59,550 bases of DNA, taken from NCBI GenBank assembly GCA_024400275.1, contig JAKSMY010000004.1, forward strand, positions 1 to 59,550, given 5' to 3'. Positions 17,488 to 26,234 of the stretch are shown one piece after another. This stretch comes from Paludibacteraceae bacterium. Its GTDB lineage: Bacteria; Bacteroidota; Bacteroidia; Bacteroidales; Paludibacteraceae. Numbering within the stretch: the first letter of the stretch is position 1; the number at the start of each line of letters is the position of its first letter. The translations under genes and the position numbers were made by a program. Under the pieces are notes generated by a model. That model did no database searches. It worked only from the letters and a program-made list of their open reading frames with translations, and was not told the DNA's origin.

Positions 17488-18081
17488 TTAATGTCCGATA
17501 CGGCCGGAGATGACAGACCAGTTGATTAAAGACCAAAGTTGGTCGACGTAATCCCCTCGACGGTTCCGGTAGTCCAAATAATAAGCATGCTCCCATACAT
17601 CGATGGTCATTACGGGCTTCCAGCCGTGCCTGAGGGGATTATCATCGTTCTGCAGTTGTTGAACGGACAGCTGCCCATCATTGTCCACAACGAGCCACAC
17701 CCACCCGCTGCCGAAGAGAGACAGTGCCGCCTGCTTCATATTGGTCCGCATAGCGTCAAGGGATCCGAAAGACTGCTCAATCAGAGCAAGCAGTGCTTGG
17801 GAAGGTTGTTTAGACGATTTATCAGGAAGCAGCTGTTCAAAGAACATCTGATGGTTCCAAGCTTGTCCGGCATTGCGGGCGATAGGTCCCGTAGTCGCCT
17901 TGGCGGCGATGTAGTCCAAAGACCTACCCTCCCACTCCGTGCCCGGAACAAGCTGATTGAGTTGGTCAAAATACGACTGTGCATGTTTGGAATAATGCGT
18001 CTCAACAGTGGCGGCACTCATCACCGGTGCCAAATCACCGTACTGAAATCCTAAAATAGGTAAAGCAAATAACAGATTCAT
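17488..18081 (-). CDS. superoxide dismutase, Fe/Mn type
   Basis: Converts superoxide to peroxide and oxygen. The ATG at 18081 (MNLLFALP) gives 197 aa; the longer ORF start at 18168 adds an unrelated 29 residues. Metal ligands are visible as His29 (ETHYSKHAQSY), the His of AWNHQMFFEQL, and Asp and His of TIDVWEHAYYLDYRNRR. FGSGWVWLVVDNDG is the usual core. Iron, manganese or cambialistic use cannot be decided by eye. The first residues resemble a weak hydrophobic stretch (LLFALPIL), normal for the family's LPY-like start, so it is probably cytoplasmic. A 72-bp octad array follows the stop. Confidence 0.96.
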   Translation of the reverse strand: MNLLFALPILGFQYGDLAPVMSAATVETHYSKHAQSYFDQLNQLVPGTEWEGRSLDYIAAKATTGPIARNAGQAWNHQMFFEQLLPDKSSKQPSQALLALIEQSFGSLDAMRTNMKQAALSLFGSGWVWLVVDNDGQLSVQQLQNDDNPLRHGWKPVMTIDVWEHAYYLDYRNRRGDYVDQLWSLINWSVISGRIGH

Positions 18082-18171
18082 AATTGGATAGTTTAAAGGT
18101 TGTTGGTTATAAAGTTTAACGCAATCGGAGATTGGTTTTTGTAATACACGTATCAAAAAGCGTGCCAAAGA

Positions 18172-18546
18172 TTATCTGCGTATGAAACGTGTGTAAAACC
18201 ACGTTCCTATCCATGCTATTATAACGCCCAACAGATCAGCGAGCCAATCTCCCGAAGTGCCTGTGCGATACGTTGTGCAGTACTGCTGAACAAGTTCCAA
18301 CAAGCCACCCAACAACACCGGCCACGCTATCATAATAAGCCCAGCGAAACGCTGAGTGGTGGACAGACGATGCGTTTCCCAATAAAGGACCAAAGTAAGG
18401 ACAAAGAATAAACCAACATGCACCAACTTATCCATATTGGGAAAGAACGGTTCTTCTATATCTTCCGGCATAGGCACCAATAAAAGAACCGCAATAACGA
18501 GCGACAGCAAGGACGAATACCTATAACGCATTATACCGATATTCAT
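18172..18546 (-). CDS. VanZ-like membrane protein
   Basis: A 124-aa protein with four predicted membrane segments. The VanZ-like signature includes the conserved DKLVHVGLFFVLTLVLYWE and a Glu-containing helix GGLLELVQQYC followed by GDWLADLLGVIIAWIGTW. The function of these small VanZ-like proteins is unknown; the resemblance to the teicoplanin-resistance protein is only at family level. It overlaps the Dabb gene by one base. An internal ATG (residue 6) is an alternative start. Confidence 0.85.
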   Translation of the reverse strand: MNIGIMRYRYSSLLSLVIAVLLLVPMPEDIEEPFFPNMDKLVHVGLFFVLTLVLYWETHRLSTTQRFAGLIMIAWPVLLGGLLELVQQYCTTYRTGTSGDWLADLLGVIIAWIGTWFYTRFIRR

Positions 18547-18851
18547 TACAGTGCGTAGTCTAAGCAGACACGTTGAATGGTATAAGGACGCACTTTGGTG
18601 TTTGCTACCTCAACATGAGCAGGGTGAATGGCATAAGCACGCAAAGCCGCCTCCGACTCCAGCGTACAATCCAACATCAAGTCGCAATTAGACGTGTCGA
18701 TACGGTTAGCGATTTGTACATGTACGTCCACTAATCCGGGGACGACCCCTTTTAGACCTTCAAGACCGTTTTTTATGTCCGTGAGGACAACTTGACGCTC
18801 CGAAGCAGTCAGCTCCGGTTTCAGCGTCCAAAGAATGATATGTTTTACCAT
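18546..18851 (-). CDS. Dabb (stress-response dimeric alpha/beta barrel) protein
   Basis: A 101-aa single-domain protein with the Dabb start MVKHIILWTLKPE and the terminal HPAHVEVANTKVRPYTIQRVCLDYAL. Such proteins form dimeric ferredoxin-like barrels; the function in bacteria is not established. The start codon is 6 nt from a seven-heptad array that fills the gap to the SLC13 gene. It is likely co-transcribed with SLC13, the VanZ-like gene and probably SOD. Confidence 0.9.
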   Translation of the reverse strand: MVKHIILWTLKPELTASERQVVLTDIKNGLEGLKGVVPGLVDVHVQIANRIDTSNCDLMLDCTLESEAALRAYAIHPAHVEVANTKVRPYTIQRVCLDYAL

Positions 18852-18857
18852 AGATAG

Positions 18858-18906
18858 TTGACAGTTGATAGTTGATAATTGATAGTTGATAATTGATAGT
18901 TGATAG
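18858..18906. repeat. heptad array, 7 units (49 bp)
   Basis: Seven 7-bp units (TTGACAG, TTGATAG, TTGATAA types) run from 6 nt off the Dabb start codon to the base before the SLC13 stop codon. They make up nearly the whole intercistronic gap. Confidence 0.97.
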
Positions 18907-20181
18907 TTAGATGTTATAAATCAAGAGTGTGGCCCCTATTGCCGTGGCTATATGGCATACTTTCATAGGCAATCCGAGACGGGCATAGTCCGTAAAACGA
19001 TAGCCGCCGTCCTTATAAACAATCAGGTTAGGCGGTGTGGCAATCGGCGTAGAGAACGACGAACTGACACTCATCATCAACACCAAGAGCAGCGGAAGAG
19101 GATTGATATTCATTTGCTCAGCCGCCTGCCAAGCCACAGGGAAGAACATGGCACCGCAAGCCGTATCCGAGATAATCTCCGTCATCAGTCCGCTAACAGC
19201 ACAAAGAGCCACCATAACCCAAATAGGATTGGAATGGCATACAGACAACAACCAATCCACTAAACAAGCCGCTATACCCGTAACATCAATGGCAGTACCC
19301 AATGCCACCGAGCCCGCAAAAACAATCAAAATCTCCCAATCAACCTCCTTAAAAGCCTGACGGGGCGTACAACAACCGGTAAAAATCATCAGTATGCCGG
19401 CGACTAAAGCACAACTGGCTAAGGGGAAACCGGATATATTACAAGCCGAAGACACCAGCATGGCTACCATAATACCCAAACTGAGGTAGGTGCGCCATTT
19501 GGGAGCCTCACTGCGAACGGAATGACCGTTTTCGTCACGCAGTTCGCCGTCATCTACAACGTCCGGACACGCACGTTCCGGCAACAGACGACGCAGCACA
19601 ATAACGACCAGTATATCCACAATAATGCAACACAAAGCCACAGGGAAGGGTGCAAATAAATTAAGCGTGATACCCGTTTTAGCAGCATACATAGACGATA
19701 TAATCAGATTGGGAGGTGTTCCAATCAATGTAAGCAAACCACCTATCGTAGCGGCATAAGCCAATGGAATAAGCAATTTAGACGGTGACATCTTGAGCGT
19801 CTTTGCCCAACGTTGAACAACGCCCTTAAAGAGAGCCGTTGTGGTGGTATTACTCATCACGGACGATAGCAGACAGACAGGCAACATAAGACGCAGAATA
19901 GCACTGATGTATGTTTTGGGAATACCCATCAAATGTTTAACCATCCAATCCAATGCACCGGCATATTTAAGACCGGCAATAACGATATACAGAATGCCGA
20001 CTAACAGGACACTTTCCGACGTAAGCCCACTAAACGCCTGCGTAAAAGGCATAATAGGTGTCACGGCAAAGAAAGCCATGAGCAGAAAGAAGACAAACGC
20101 CGGTTGGAGTTTCGTAAAAATCAGTAATCCAAAGGCAAGAAACGCGATTACAATAGTAATCCAAGCAGAAAGGGACAACAT
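18907..20181 (-). CDS. SLC13 family anion transporter (DASS)
   Basis: A 424-aa inner membrane transporter of the divalent anion/sodium symporter family, which takes up dicarboxylates, citrate or sulfate. The two hairpin signature segments are present: SSVMSNTTTTALF with TLIGTPPNLIISS, and SSSFSTPIATPPNLIVYKDG. About 11-12 hydrophobic segments are seen. The start MLSLSAWITIV at 20181 is preferred; the ORF runs upstream through the heptad array without a stop, giving a spurious 31-residue extension of NYQLS type repeats. The substrate is not predictable. Confidence 0.92.
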   Translation of the reverse strand: MLSLSAWITIVIAFLAFGLLIFTKLQPAFVFFLLMAFFAVTPIMPFTQAFSGLTSESVLLVGILYIVIAGLKYAGALDWMVKHLMGIPKTYISAILRLMLPVCLLSSVMSNTTTTALFKGVVQRWAKTLKMSPSKLLIPLAYAATIGGLLTLIGTPPNLIISSMYAAKTGITLNLFAPFPVALCCIIVDILVVIVLRRLLPERACPDVVDDGELRDENGHSVRSEAPKWRTYLSLGIMVAMLVSSACNISGFPLASCALVAGILMIFTGCCTPRQAFKEVDWEILIVFAGSVALGTAIDVTGIAACLVDWLLSVCHSNPIWVMVALCAVSGLMTEIISDTACGAMFFPVAWQAAEQMNINPLPLLLVLMMSVSSSFSTPIATPPNLIVYKDGGYRFTDYARLGLPMKVCHIATAIGATLLIYNI

Positions 20182-20187
20182 AGATAG

Positions 20188-20236
20188 TTGATAGTTGACA
20201 GTTGATAGTTGATAGTTGATAATTGACAGTTGATTA
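20188..20236. repeat. heptad array, 7 units (49 bp)
   Basis: Seven 7-bp units (TTGATAG, TTGACAG, TTGATAA, last one TTGATTA) run from 6 nt off the SLC13 start codon into the stop codon of the SIMPL gene (20234-20236). Position and length mirror the array at 18858. Confidence 0.97.
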
Positions 20237-20920
20237 TTTGAGGTAGTAATCGATGGTGGTAACGACGCGCACATGTTTTATCCAAGGCTGATTCTCGTCC
20301 GCCTCAACGGAGAACTGACCTTGACAGGCACTGCGGATAGAACCTAAAGAACATTGTGCATCGTCCGCAAATTTCTGTGCTACGGCACGGGCATTCTTCG
20401 TGGCTTCCTCAATCATTTCGGGCTTGAGATCAGACAGACCATTATACTGATAATTGGTATTCCAAGCATACGAATTTAGGATAACACCTTTTTTCAGCAA
20501 CTCGGCTTGGCACCCTTGATTGGCTACAACCTTATCAACATCGGCAGTTGAAATAATCAAGGATTGAGATACCGTGTAGCGATATTCGGGACGATGGTCA
20601 TAATAACCACTCCAACGATCCTCTATCTCCGTATTACTCATCGACATCTCCGTAGCCTCAAATCCTTTGGCAATAAAGAAATCGCGTGCTGTCTGCTCTA
20701 CCCTGTTCAGTTCGGCAGAAAGAGCAGTCAGGTCATTGCCGCTAACAGATATTTTCAAGGGCCACACAACATAATCCGCCTTAACGGTTCGAGTAGACAA
20801 CCCCTTAACCGTTACAGCACGGTCATGATAGGCAAACTGATGAATACCGAGATAAATAAACCACCCTGAAAGGGCAATACCCAATGCAAGAAGAAGGGCT
20901 GAATAAAAACGTTTTTCCAT
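20234..20920 (-). CDS. SIMPL domain protein (DUF541)
   Basis: A 228-aa protein with an N-terminal signal anchor (SALLLALGIALSGWFIYLGI) and a SIMPL/DUF541 domain (AVTVKGLSTRTVKADYVVWP, and EATKNARAVAQKFADDAQCSLGSI). Periplasmic, anchored in the inner membrane. The family forms oligomeric barrels of unknown role. The TAA stop is part of the last heptad unit, so the repeat abuts or has replaced the original 3' flank. It is 31 nt below the MFS gene. Confidence 0.92.
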   Translation of the reverse strand: MEKRFYSALLLALGIALSGWFIYLGIHQFAYHDRAVTVKGLSTRTVKADYVVWPLKISVSGNDLTALSAELNRVEQTARDFFIAKGFEATEMSMSNTEIEDRWSGYYDHRPEYRYTVSQSLIISTADVDKVVANQGCQAELLKKGVILNSYAWNTNYQYNGLSDLKPEMIEEATKNARAVAQKFADDAQCSLGSIRSACQGQFSVEADENQPWIKHVRVVTTIDYYLK

Positions 20921-20951
20921 AAAATTGATAATTTATAAGTTAATAAAAAAT

Positions 20952-22127
20952 CTATCTTAGTTTATTTTGCTCAAAATGCCCGCGCGCATACGCGAAATAA
21001 AATAGGACTCCAACCGCATAGCAAGCAACACCAGTCCAGAAAGCCGCGTAATAGCCCCAATGTTCCGCCACTACGCCACCCGCCAACATACCGACTCCCA
21101 TGCCTAAATCCCAACTGGTCAGAATGGTCGAATTGGCGGTGCCGCGTTGGTTGTTCTCAGCCAAATTGATGAACATCGTTTGAAAAGCCGGCCATAGATG
21201 ACCATTACCCAAACCGATAATGAATGGTGCCATATAATATCCCACAGGGTGATGCACCGCAGCAAAGAGTACAAAACCACTGATGCTAACCAATATACCC
21301 CACGTGGCATTACGCACAATCTTACCTTCTCGCAGGGAACGGCTGCCCATCAAGCGCGACACAATCAGCCCAACAGCAAACAGGGCAAAGAAGAGACCCG
21401 TACCCGTGGTAATACCCAATCGCTCTTTGCCATAAATAGCCACGTATGTGGACAAAACACTATAGCACAACGCCATTGAGAACATAACAAGGAACAATGC
21501 CCAGCCTTTGAGCAACAAAAAACGATCTAAAGAGAAAGTTTGACTGCATTTGATCAATTCACGCGATTTGAGATGTAAAGTCGAATCCACCACAACGCCT
21601 GCCAAAGAGCAAACCAAAGACAACGCAAAAAGCATATTGTAACTTCCAAAACGCGAGAAAAGCAGCAAACCTATACCGGGTGCAATCGCTGTGGCAATAT
21701 TGTTACTCAGTCCGTAATACCCTATTCCTTCTGCCCGTCGCGAAGAAGGCAGTGTATCAATCATCACCGTAGATAGACTGACCCCGCAAGCACCAAAAGG
21801 AGCGCCGTGCAGCATACGGAAAATGGCAAACATAGTCAGACTGCCCGCTATGAGGTAACCGCCAAAGAAAACACACGTTAGAAAATACGTGATGAGCAAC
21901 ACCGTCTTGCGAGGCCAACTATCGACTACATACCCGCTGAAAGGACGAATCAGCAAAGCAGCCAACGCATAACCAGCCAGCACCAGACCTATCATATCTT
22001 TATCGGCACCAAAGGAATCTTTCAGGTAAAGAGGCAACAGAGGTGTCATCAGCATAAAAGCGAAAAAGAGCAGGAAATTACTCACCCACACTTTGATGTA
22101 TTCACTATTCCACAGTTTCTCTTCCAT
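20952..22127 (-). CDS. MFS transporter
   Basis: A 391-aa major facilitator protein with 12 hydrophobic segments. The motif-A-like loop after TM2 is RPFSGYVVDSWPRKTVLL, and a second copy in the C-terminal half is degenerate (SRLMGSRSLREGK). It resembles the drug/sugar efflux branch, but the substrate cannot be named. It starts 1 nt after the mnmA stop, so it is translated from the nadA-mnmA transcript. Confidence 0.9.
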   Translation of the reverse strand: MEEKLWNSEYIKVWVSNFLLFFAFMLMTPLLPLYLKDSFGADKDMIGLVLAGYALAALLIRPFSGYVVDSWPRKTVLLITYFLTCVFFGGYLIAGSLTMFAIFRMLHGAPFGACGVSLSTVMIDTLPSSRRAEGIGYYGLSNNIATAIAPGIGLLLFSRFGSYNMLFALSLVCSLAGVVVDSTLHLKSRELIKCSQTFSLDRFLLLKGWALFLVMFSMALCYSVLSTYVAIYGKERLGITTGTGLFFALFAVGLIVSRLMGSRSLREGKIVRNATWGILVSISGFVLFAAVHHPVGYYMAPFIIGLGNGHLWPAFQTMFINLAENNQRGTANSTILTSWDLGMGVGMLAGGVVAEHWGYYAAFWTGVACYAVGVLFYFAYARGHFEQNKLR

Positions 22128-22128
22128 A

Positions 22129-23157
22129 TTAAATAATTATACCTCCTCCCACCAGTCGGTTTTGTTGATATAACACGCAACTTTGCCCGGGTGTAACTGC
22201 CCAAACAGGGTCGTTAAAATATAACTCACAATTGATTCGACTGTCGGTCGACTGTCGGTCGACTGTCGGCAAAGTCCCCAATCGCAACTGTGCCAACTGT
22301 GGCAAAGAACGGTAGCGAATCTGTGCCATAACAGGCACATCGGCATCACCCCTGAAGACGACATTACGCAACGACACTTTATGAGAATAGAGTTCATCGT
22401 GCGTACCCAAGGTCACTTCGTTATGTTCAGCATCTAAATGCGTCACAAAAGCCGGTTTGCCAAGTGCCACACCAAGTCCCTTGCGCTGACCGATGGTATA
22501 ATGGGCATACCCCTGGTGACAATAAGTCAAAGGACGAGAGACAGGGTTCGGACGAATCGAGTCAGAAAGGATATATTTTCCCGGATTAGGCACAAGGTTC
22601 AAGAAAGAACGATAATCGTCCGAAATGAAACATATATCCTGACTCTCACCGGTAGAAGCAAGCGTTTCAAATCCCTGCTGATGCAGATATTCCCGCACCT
22701 GAAGTTTCGTCAAATTACCCAAAGGAAAGACCACTCTATTCAGTTGCTCGGGCGTTAGTTGCCACAAAAAATACGTTTGGTCCTTGCGGGTATCGGCTGC
22801 CCGGCAAATATAGCCATCCTCCACACGTGCATAATGTCCTGTCGCTATTTTGTCGCAACCCAATCGGTCAGCCTCTTTCATTAAAGCACCGAACTTAATC
22901 GTACGATTGCACAATACACATGGATTGGGAGTACGACCTGCCATATATTCCTCCCTGAAATAGCGTATCACCGTATCGTCAAACAAGTCGCTGTAATCCA
23001 CGATATGATGTTCCACCCCCAATCGTGCCGCCAAATCGATAGCCGACTGCAACATTGCGTCCGACGTGTAGTGCGTACGAAACGTACACCCAATCAAATG
23101 ATACCCCTGCTCACGCAACAGCAAAGCCGCTGCTGTGGAGTCTATGCCGCCGGACAT
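22129..23157 (-). CDS. mnmA: tRNA-specific 2-thiouridylase MnmA
   Basis: MnmA thiolates U34 of Glu, Lys and Gln tRNAs. The protein has the PP-loop SGGIDSTAAA, the catalytic cysteine in GRTPNPCVLCNRTIKFG, and the second cysteine in GESQDICFISDD, then the C-terminal beta domains (GQRKGLGVALG, WAVTPGQSCVLY). The ATG at 23157 gives 342 aa, but the first strand of the PP-loop fold (ILLA) is encoded just upstream without a usable ATG, since the heptad array begins 14 nt before the start codon. At about residues 297-307, three 11-bp repeats add PTVDRQSTDSR in a beta hairpin. It is 67 nt behind nadA. Confidence 0.95.
   Translation of the reverse strand: MSGGIDSTAAALLLREQGYHLIGCTFRTHYTSDAMLQSAIDLAARLGVEHHIVDYSDLFDDTVIRYFREEYMAGRTPNPCVLCNRTIKFGALMKEADRLGCDKIATGHYARVEDGYICRAADTRKDQTYFLWQLTPEQLNRVVFPLGNLTKLQVREYLHQQGFETLASTGESQDICFISDDYRSFLNLVPNPGKYILSDSIRPNPVSRPLTYCHQGYAHYTIGQRKGLGVALGKPAFVTHLDAEHNEVTLGTHDELYSHKVSLRNVVFRGDADVPVMAQIRYRSLPQLAQLRLGTLPTVDRQSTDSRINCELYFNDPVWAVTPGQSCVLYQQNRLVGGGIII
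22237..22269. repeat. 11-bp tandem repeat, 3 units, inside mnmA
   Basis: Three perfect TCGACTGTCGG units (33 bp, 11 codons) are read in frame in mnmA. The same unit with one base change is found twice in the FAD/Fe-S oxidase gene at 51761-51782. Confidence 0.97.
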
Positions 23158-23171
23158 CGCAAGTAATATGG

Positions 23172-23220
23172 TTGACGATTGACAGTTGATAGTTGATAGT
23201 TGACAGTTGATAGTTGATAA
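23172..23220. repeat. heptad array, 7 units (49 bp)
   Basis: Seven 7-bp units (TTGACGA, TTGACAG, TTGATAG, TTGATAA types) lie between the nadA stop codon (4 bases away) and the mnmA start. Same unit family, number and orientation as at 18858 and 20188. Confidence 0.97.
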
Positions 23221-23224
23221 TTTA

Positions 23225-24127
23225 TTATTTAGACCAATCTAACATTTTCCGGATAGGCAATATGGCTTTGGCTGCTGTTTCGTCATCTACTTTTACCGAC
23301 GGAGATTCGTTTGTCAAACATGCCAACAACTTATCCAGCGTGTGTTGGTGCATATATTCACATGCATTCTCGGTATTAATTAGTTGTACCGAAGGACAAG
23401 ACCTGTAAATCTCATAATCAACCCCATCTGCTGTCATGACAATGTATTTATTCTGCGGGTGTTCCTGCACATATTTAATCAGCACCGCCGTGGAACCTAC
23501 CACGTCACTCTGCTCCACAATCTGCTTACGACACTCGGGATGAGCCAAGACAAGCGCATCCGGGTACTGCTGTTTGAGTGCCATAAGATTATCTAACGAG
23601 AAACGGTCATGCACATGACAGCAACCATTCCATAAATCCATCGTACGTCCGGTCTGTTCGTTCACATAGCGTCCTAAATTGCGGTCAGGACCAAATAAAA
23701 TCTTAGCATCTTTAGGCAAACGATTGACTATTTTGATAGCATTACCTGAGGTTACCACCACATCAGATAAGGCTTTAACGGCAGCGGAGGTGTTGACATA
23801 ACTCACCACGATATGATTGGGGTGTTGCTCTTTCCACGCCAACAGGTCAGCCGCCTGACAACTATCTGCCAACGAACAGCCTGCTGTAGCATCAGGAATA
23901 AGCACTTTCTTATCGGGACACAAGATTGCGGCCGTTTCTGCCATGAAATGTACTCCGCACATCACAATAATATCTGCATCTGTTTTTTGTGCTTGCTGCG
24001 CTAATGCCAAACTATCTCCGATAAAGTCTGCCACGGCTTGTATTTCCGGCCGTTGATAGTAATGCGCCATAATGACGGCATTCTTTTGCCGACAAAGGTC
24101 ACGAATTTGTTGAGAGGTATTATTCAT
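23225..24127 (-). CDS. nadA: quinolinate synthase NadA
   Basis: NadA condenses iminoaspartate with dihydroxyacetone phosphate to quinolinate in NAD synthesis and holds a [4Fe-4S] cluster. The 300-aa protein has MAHYYQRPEIQAVADFIGDS, the three cluster cysteines in VMCGVHFMAE, WNGCCHVH and HPECRK, and the terminal ALLPIRKML-like AILPIRKMLDW. The start overlaps the end of the amidase gene by 8 nt. nadB and nadC are not in the window. Confidence 0.97.
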   Translation of the reverse strand: MNNTSQQIRDLCRQKNAVIMAHYYQRPEIQAVADFIGDSLALAQQAQKTDADIIVMCGVHFMAETAAILCPDKKVLIPDATAGCSLADSCQAADLLAWKEQHPNHIVVSYVNTSAAVKALSDVVVTSGNAIKIVNRLPKDAKILFGPDRNLGRYVNEQTGRTMDLWNGCCHVHDRFSLDNLMALKQQYPDALVLAHPECRKQIVEQSDVVGSTAVLIKYVQEHPQNKYIVMTADGVDYEIYRSCPSVQLINTENACEYMHQHTLDKLLACLTNESPSVKVDDETAAKAILPIRKMLDWSK

Positions 24128-26234
24128 TGCTGTTTATAATATGCTTGTAAACGACATCAAAGTTGTCTAATGTTTCCAATGGTAATCCAAAAATAGTATA
24201 ATTTGTTCCATGAATAGCCGCGGGGAGTCCGGTGTCTGAATAACGGGCAATCACCTTGTCCGTCGGGGCTAATTTGCTAACCGCTGACACATCTTCTGCG
24301 GAAAGACGTTCCGTATTCAATTCCTGTTGAAAGGTATATGTGGTATCGCACATTTTTAATTTACCTGATGCACAAGCGTGCGATAAAGTGCCCACATAGG
24401 CACCACTCATCAACACGTGTTTATCGCCCTGTGTCCAATTTAACGAATCTGCCCAGATATTTATCTTTTTAACAGTGGACACGCTACTCTTGCCTAAAAT
24501 AACATCTATTAGGGTATAGGCACTATCTGCTTCCGTCAAAGCGTTCGATGTACATGAGACAAAAGACCTATTCAGTTGCTGTAACGCCCGCCCGTGTTGT
24601 ACGGTATAGTCGTGTGTATTACCCACTAACAACTGTCCTTGACGGTTCATATTGCACATGCCAAATCCGCAATCGTCGTCAGAGTGCCACGGATCACGTC
24701 GATTATAATTGATTTGTTCCCCTATATATGCCATCTCATACCCGTCCGGAATAGGCCGTGAACCGGGTACTATGCCGCCCGTCAAACTGTCAAAAGCCAT
24801 CATCTTGGGCCCCCGCACCTCGTCAAAAGCGTCTACAACCAGTATGGGTATATCATTGTTAGTAGAACGATATGACGAAACGATATCCGACCGCAAACTG
24901 ATACCGCCTGCGTTTCCGCCTGCCACACAAATATCGTAGCGCACGCCGGCTTGTAAGGGCCACGCTATCCGGCAATCGGATACACAAGTGCCATTATCCC
25001 ATGCGCCTCCATTTTTGCGCCTATACACCACAAAATAGGAGGCATCTGCTTGCGGTTCCAAACTATCTCGCTGTGCTTGCCAAGTGACGATAAGTGAATC
25101 AGATGTTAGATGGGAGTGCAAAGCCGTCGGAGATAAAGGTTGCGGAATAAAAGACGTATTATGACGTGATGCCATGAAACGACCTATACCTTTATAGACG
25201 GCACGAGCCACCATTCGACGAAAAGCAGGATCTAACGCATAGCGCATATCGGCATAATTCTGATGCGACAGCAGTTCCAATAAGACCGCCGGAACGGAAG
25301 GATCACGCGTCTCTCCATAATTGGCATCACGCAAATCTCGTTTAGGCCAGTCAGGACGATAAGCATGTCGAATATCCTTCACCACCTGCGCCATAATTGA
25401 ATCTCCCAAAATACCGCTGACACGACGCGGTTCACCGGAAGGCAAACGGCGTTTGCCGCTTCGGTCTTTGTTGGTATAAATAAGCAACGTACCTATCAAA
25501 CTGTCATTCATCGTTGTGCCGGCATCAGTGTGAAAAGCCAAACTCATGTCCAAAGGGATATCCAGACTCTTCATATAATTAACCCAACCGCCTCGACAAA
25601 CTATATCGTTCAGATAATCACTGTACGTTGTATCTCTTACCCAAGCGGCATCCGGCACACCTATATACGGCAACCAATAACGTGCTGCTTCCATAAAACG
25701 AGGCGAGCCACTCGGACCTGTCGTGTGCTCATCTACCAACATATATTCCGTGCCCTCAACATAACAAGAATCTTTTTCCACCGTACATAGATAATGCCAA
25801 ATTCCTTTCCCGATAGATGTATTCACGGTATAAGAAGTCGTTTGATTTCCGTGATGAACCACAATAGGTTGTTTCTTCTTGGATGGTTTGTTCCACCGCA
25901 CATAGACGGTCTGGTATCCGGGACGAACGTACGCACGGGGCTGAAGTACCACGGCACCGGCATTCTCCAACATAGGTGCCAAATAAGGGGCGGTAAAAGA
26001 CGATGTGAATAGGTCTTCAACAGTGGTCCATAAACGAGCTCGTTGCCACGTCCATCGATCTTGGTCTGAATTGTAGTACAAGCCGTGACTGCCCCAAAGA
26101 GCGATATGCCGTCCTTCCAGCCCCTGCGTCACCTCGTATGGTCTATCTACACAGCGTGTTAGAGGATAATCTCCCTTAGCAGCCCAAGAAACACTTGACC
26201 ACAAAGCCAACAATATTAGTAGGTACGTTCTCAT
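24120..26234 (-). CDS. N-acetylmuramoyl-L-alanine amidase-like, FnIII-containing secreted protein
   Basis: A 704-aa exported protein from the ATG at 26234 (MRTYLLILLALWSSVSWAAK signal peptide). Residues about 30-380 look like a zinc amidase (Amidase_3) with HIALWGSHGLYYN, DIPLDMSLAFHTDAG and LLELLSHQNYADM, where the His and Glu ligands are expected. An FnIII-like module (about 390-470) and a further C-terminal domain follow. From memory it resembles Bacteroidales proteins annotated as amidase or xanthan lyase with a golvesin-like domain. The start codon and the ATGA overlap with the preceding gene lie inside a heptad array, so the longer ORF start (26297) is rejected. Confidence 0.85.
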   Translation of the reverse strand: MRTYLLILLALWSSVSWAAKGDYPLTRCVDRPYEVTQGLEGRHIALWGSHGLYYNSDQDRWTWQRARLWTTVEDLFTSSFTAPYLAPMLENAGAVVLQPRAYVRPGYQTVYVRWNKPSKKKQPIVVHHGNQTTSYTVNTSIGKGIWHYLCTVEKDSCYVEGTEYMLVDEHTTGPSGSPRFMEAARYWLPYIGVPDAAWVRDTTYSDYLNDIVCRGGWVNYMKSLDIPLDMSLAFHTDAGTTMNDSLIGTLLIYTNKDRSGKRRLPSGEPRRVSGILGDSIMAQVVKDIRHAYRPDWPKRDLRDANYGETRDPSVPAVLLELLSHQNYADMRYALDPAFRRMVARAVYKGIGRFMASRHNTSFIPQPLSPTALHSHLTSDSLIVTWQAQRDSLEPQADASYFVVYRRKNGGAWDNGTCVSDCRIAWPLQAGVRYDICVAGGNAGGISLRSDIVSSYRSTNNDIPILVVDAFDEVRGPKMMAFDSLTGGIVPGSRPIPDGYEMAYIGEQINYNRRDPWHSDDDCGFGMCNMNRQGQLLVGNTHDYTVQHGRALQQLNRSFVSCTSNALTEADSAYTLIDVILGKSSVSTVKKINIWADSLNWTQGDKHVLMSGAYVGTLSHACASGKLKMCDTTYTFQQELNTERLSAEDVSAVSKLAPTDKVIARYSDTGLPAAIHGTNYTIFGLPLETLDNFDVVYKHIINSNE

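Noticed and set aside
20182..20274. Longer start of the SLC13 transporter (31 extra residues)
   Set aside because: The extension is a translation of the heptad array (NYQLS-type peptides) and overlaps the end of the SIMPL gene.
17413..23220. Possible CRISPR or phage-like direct-repeat arrays
   Set aside because: Units are 7-8 bp, contiguous and without unique spacers, and no cas gene is near.
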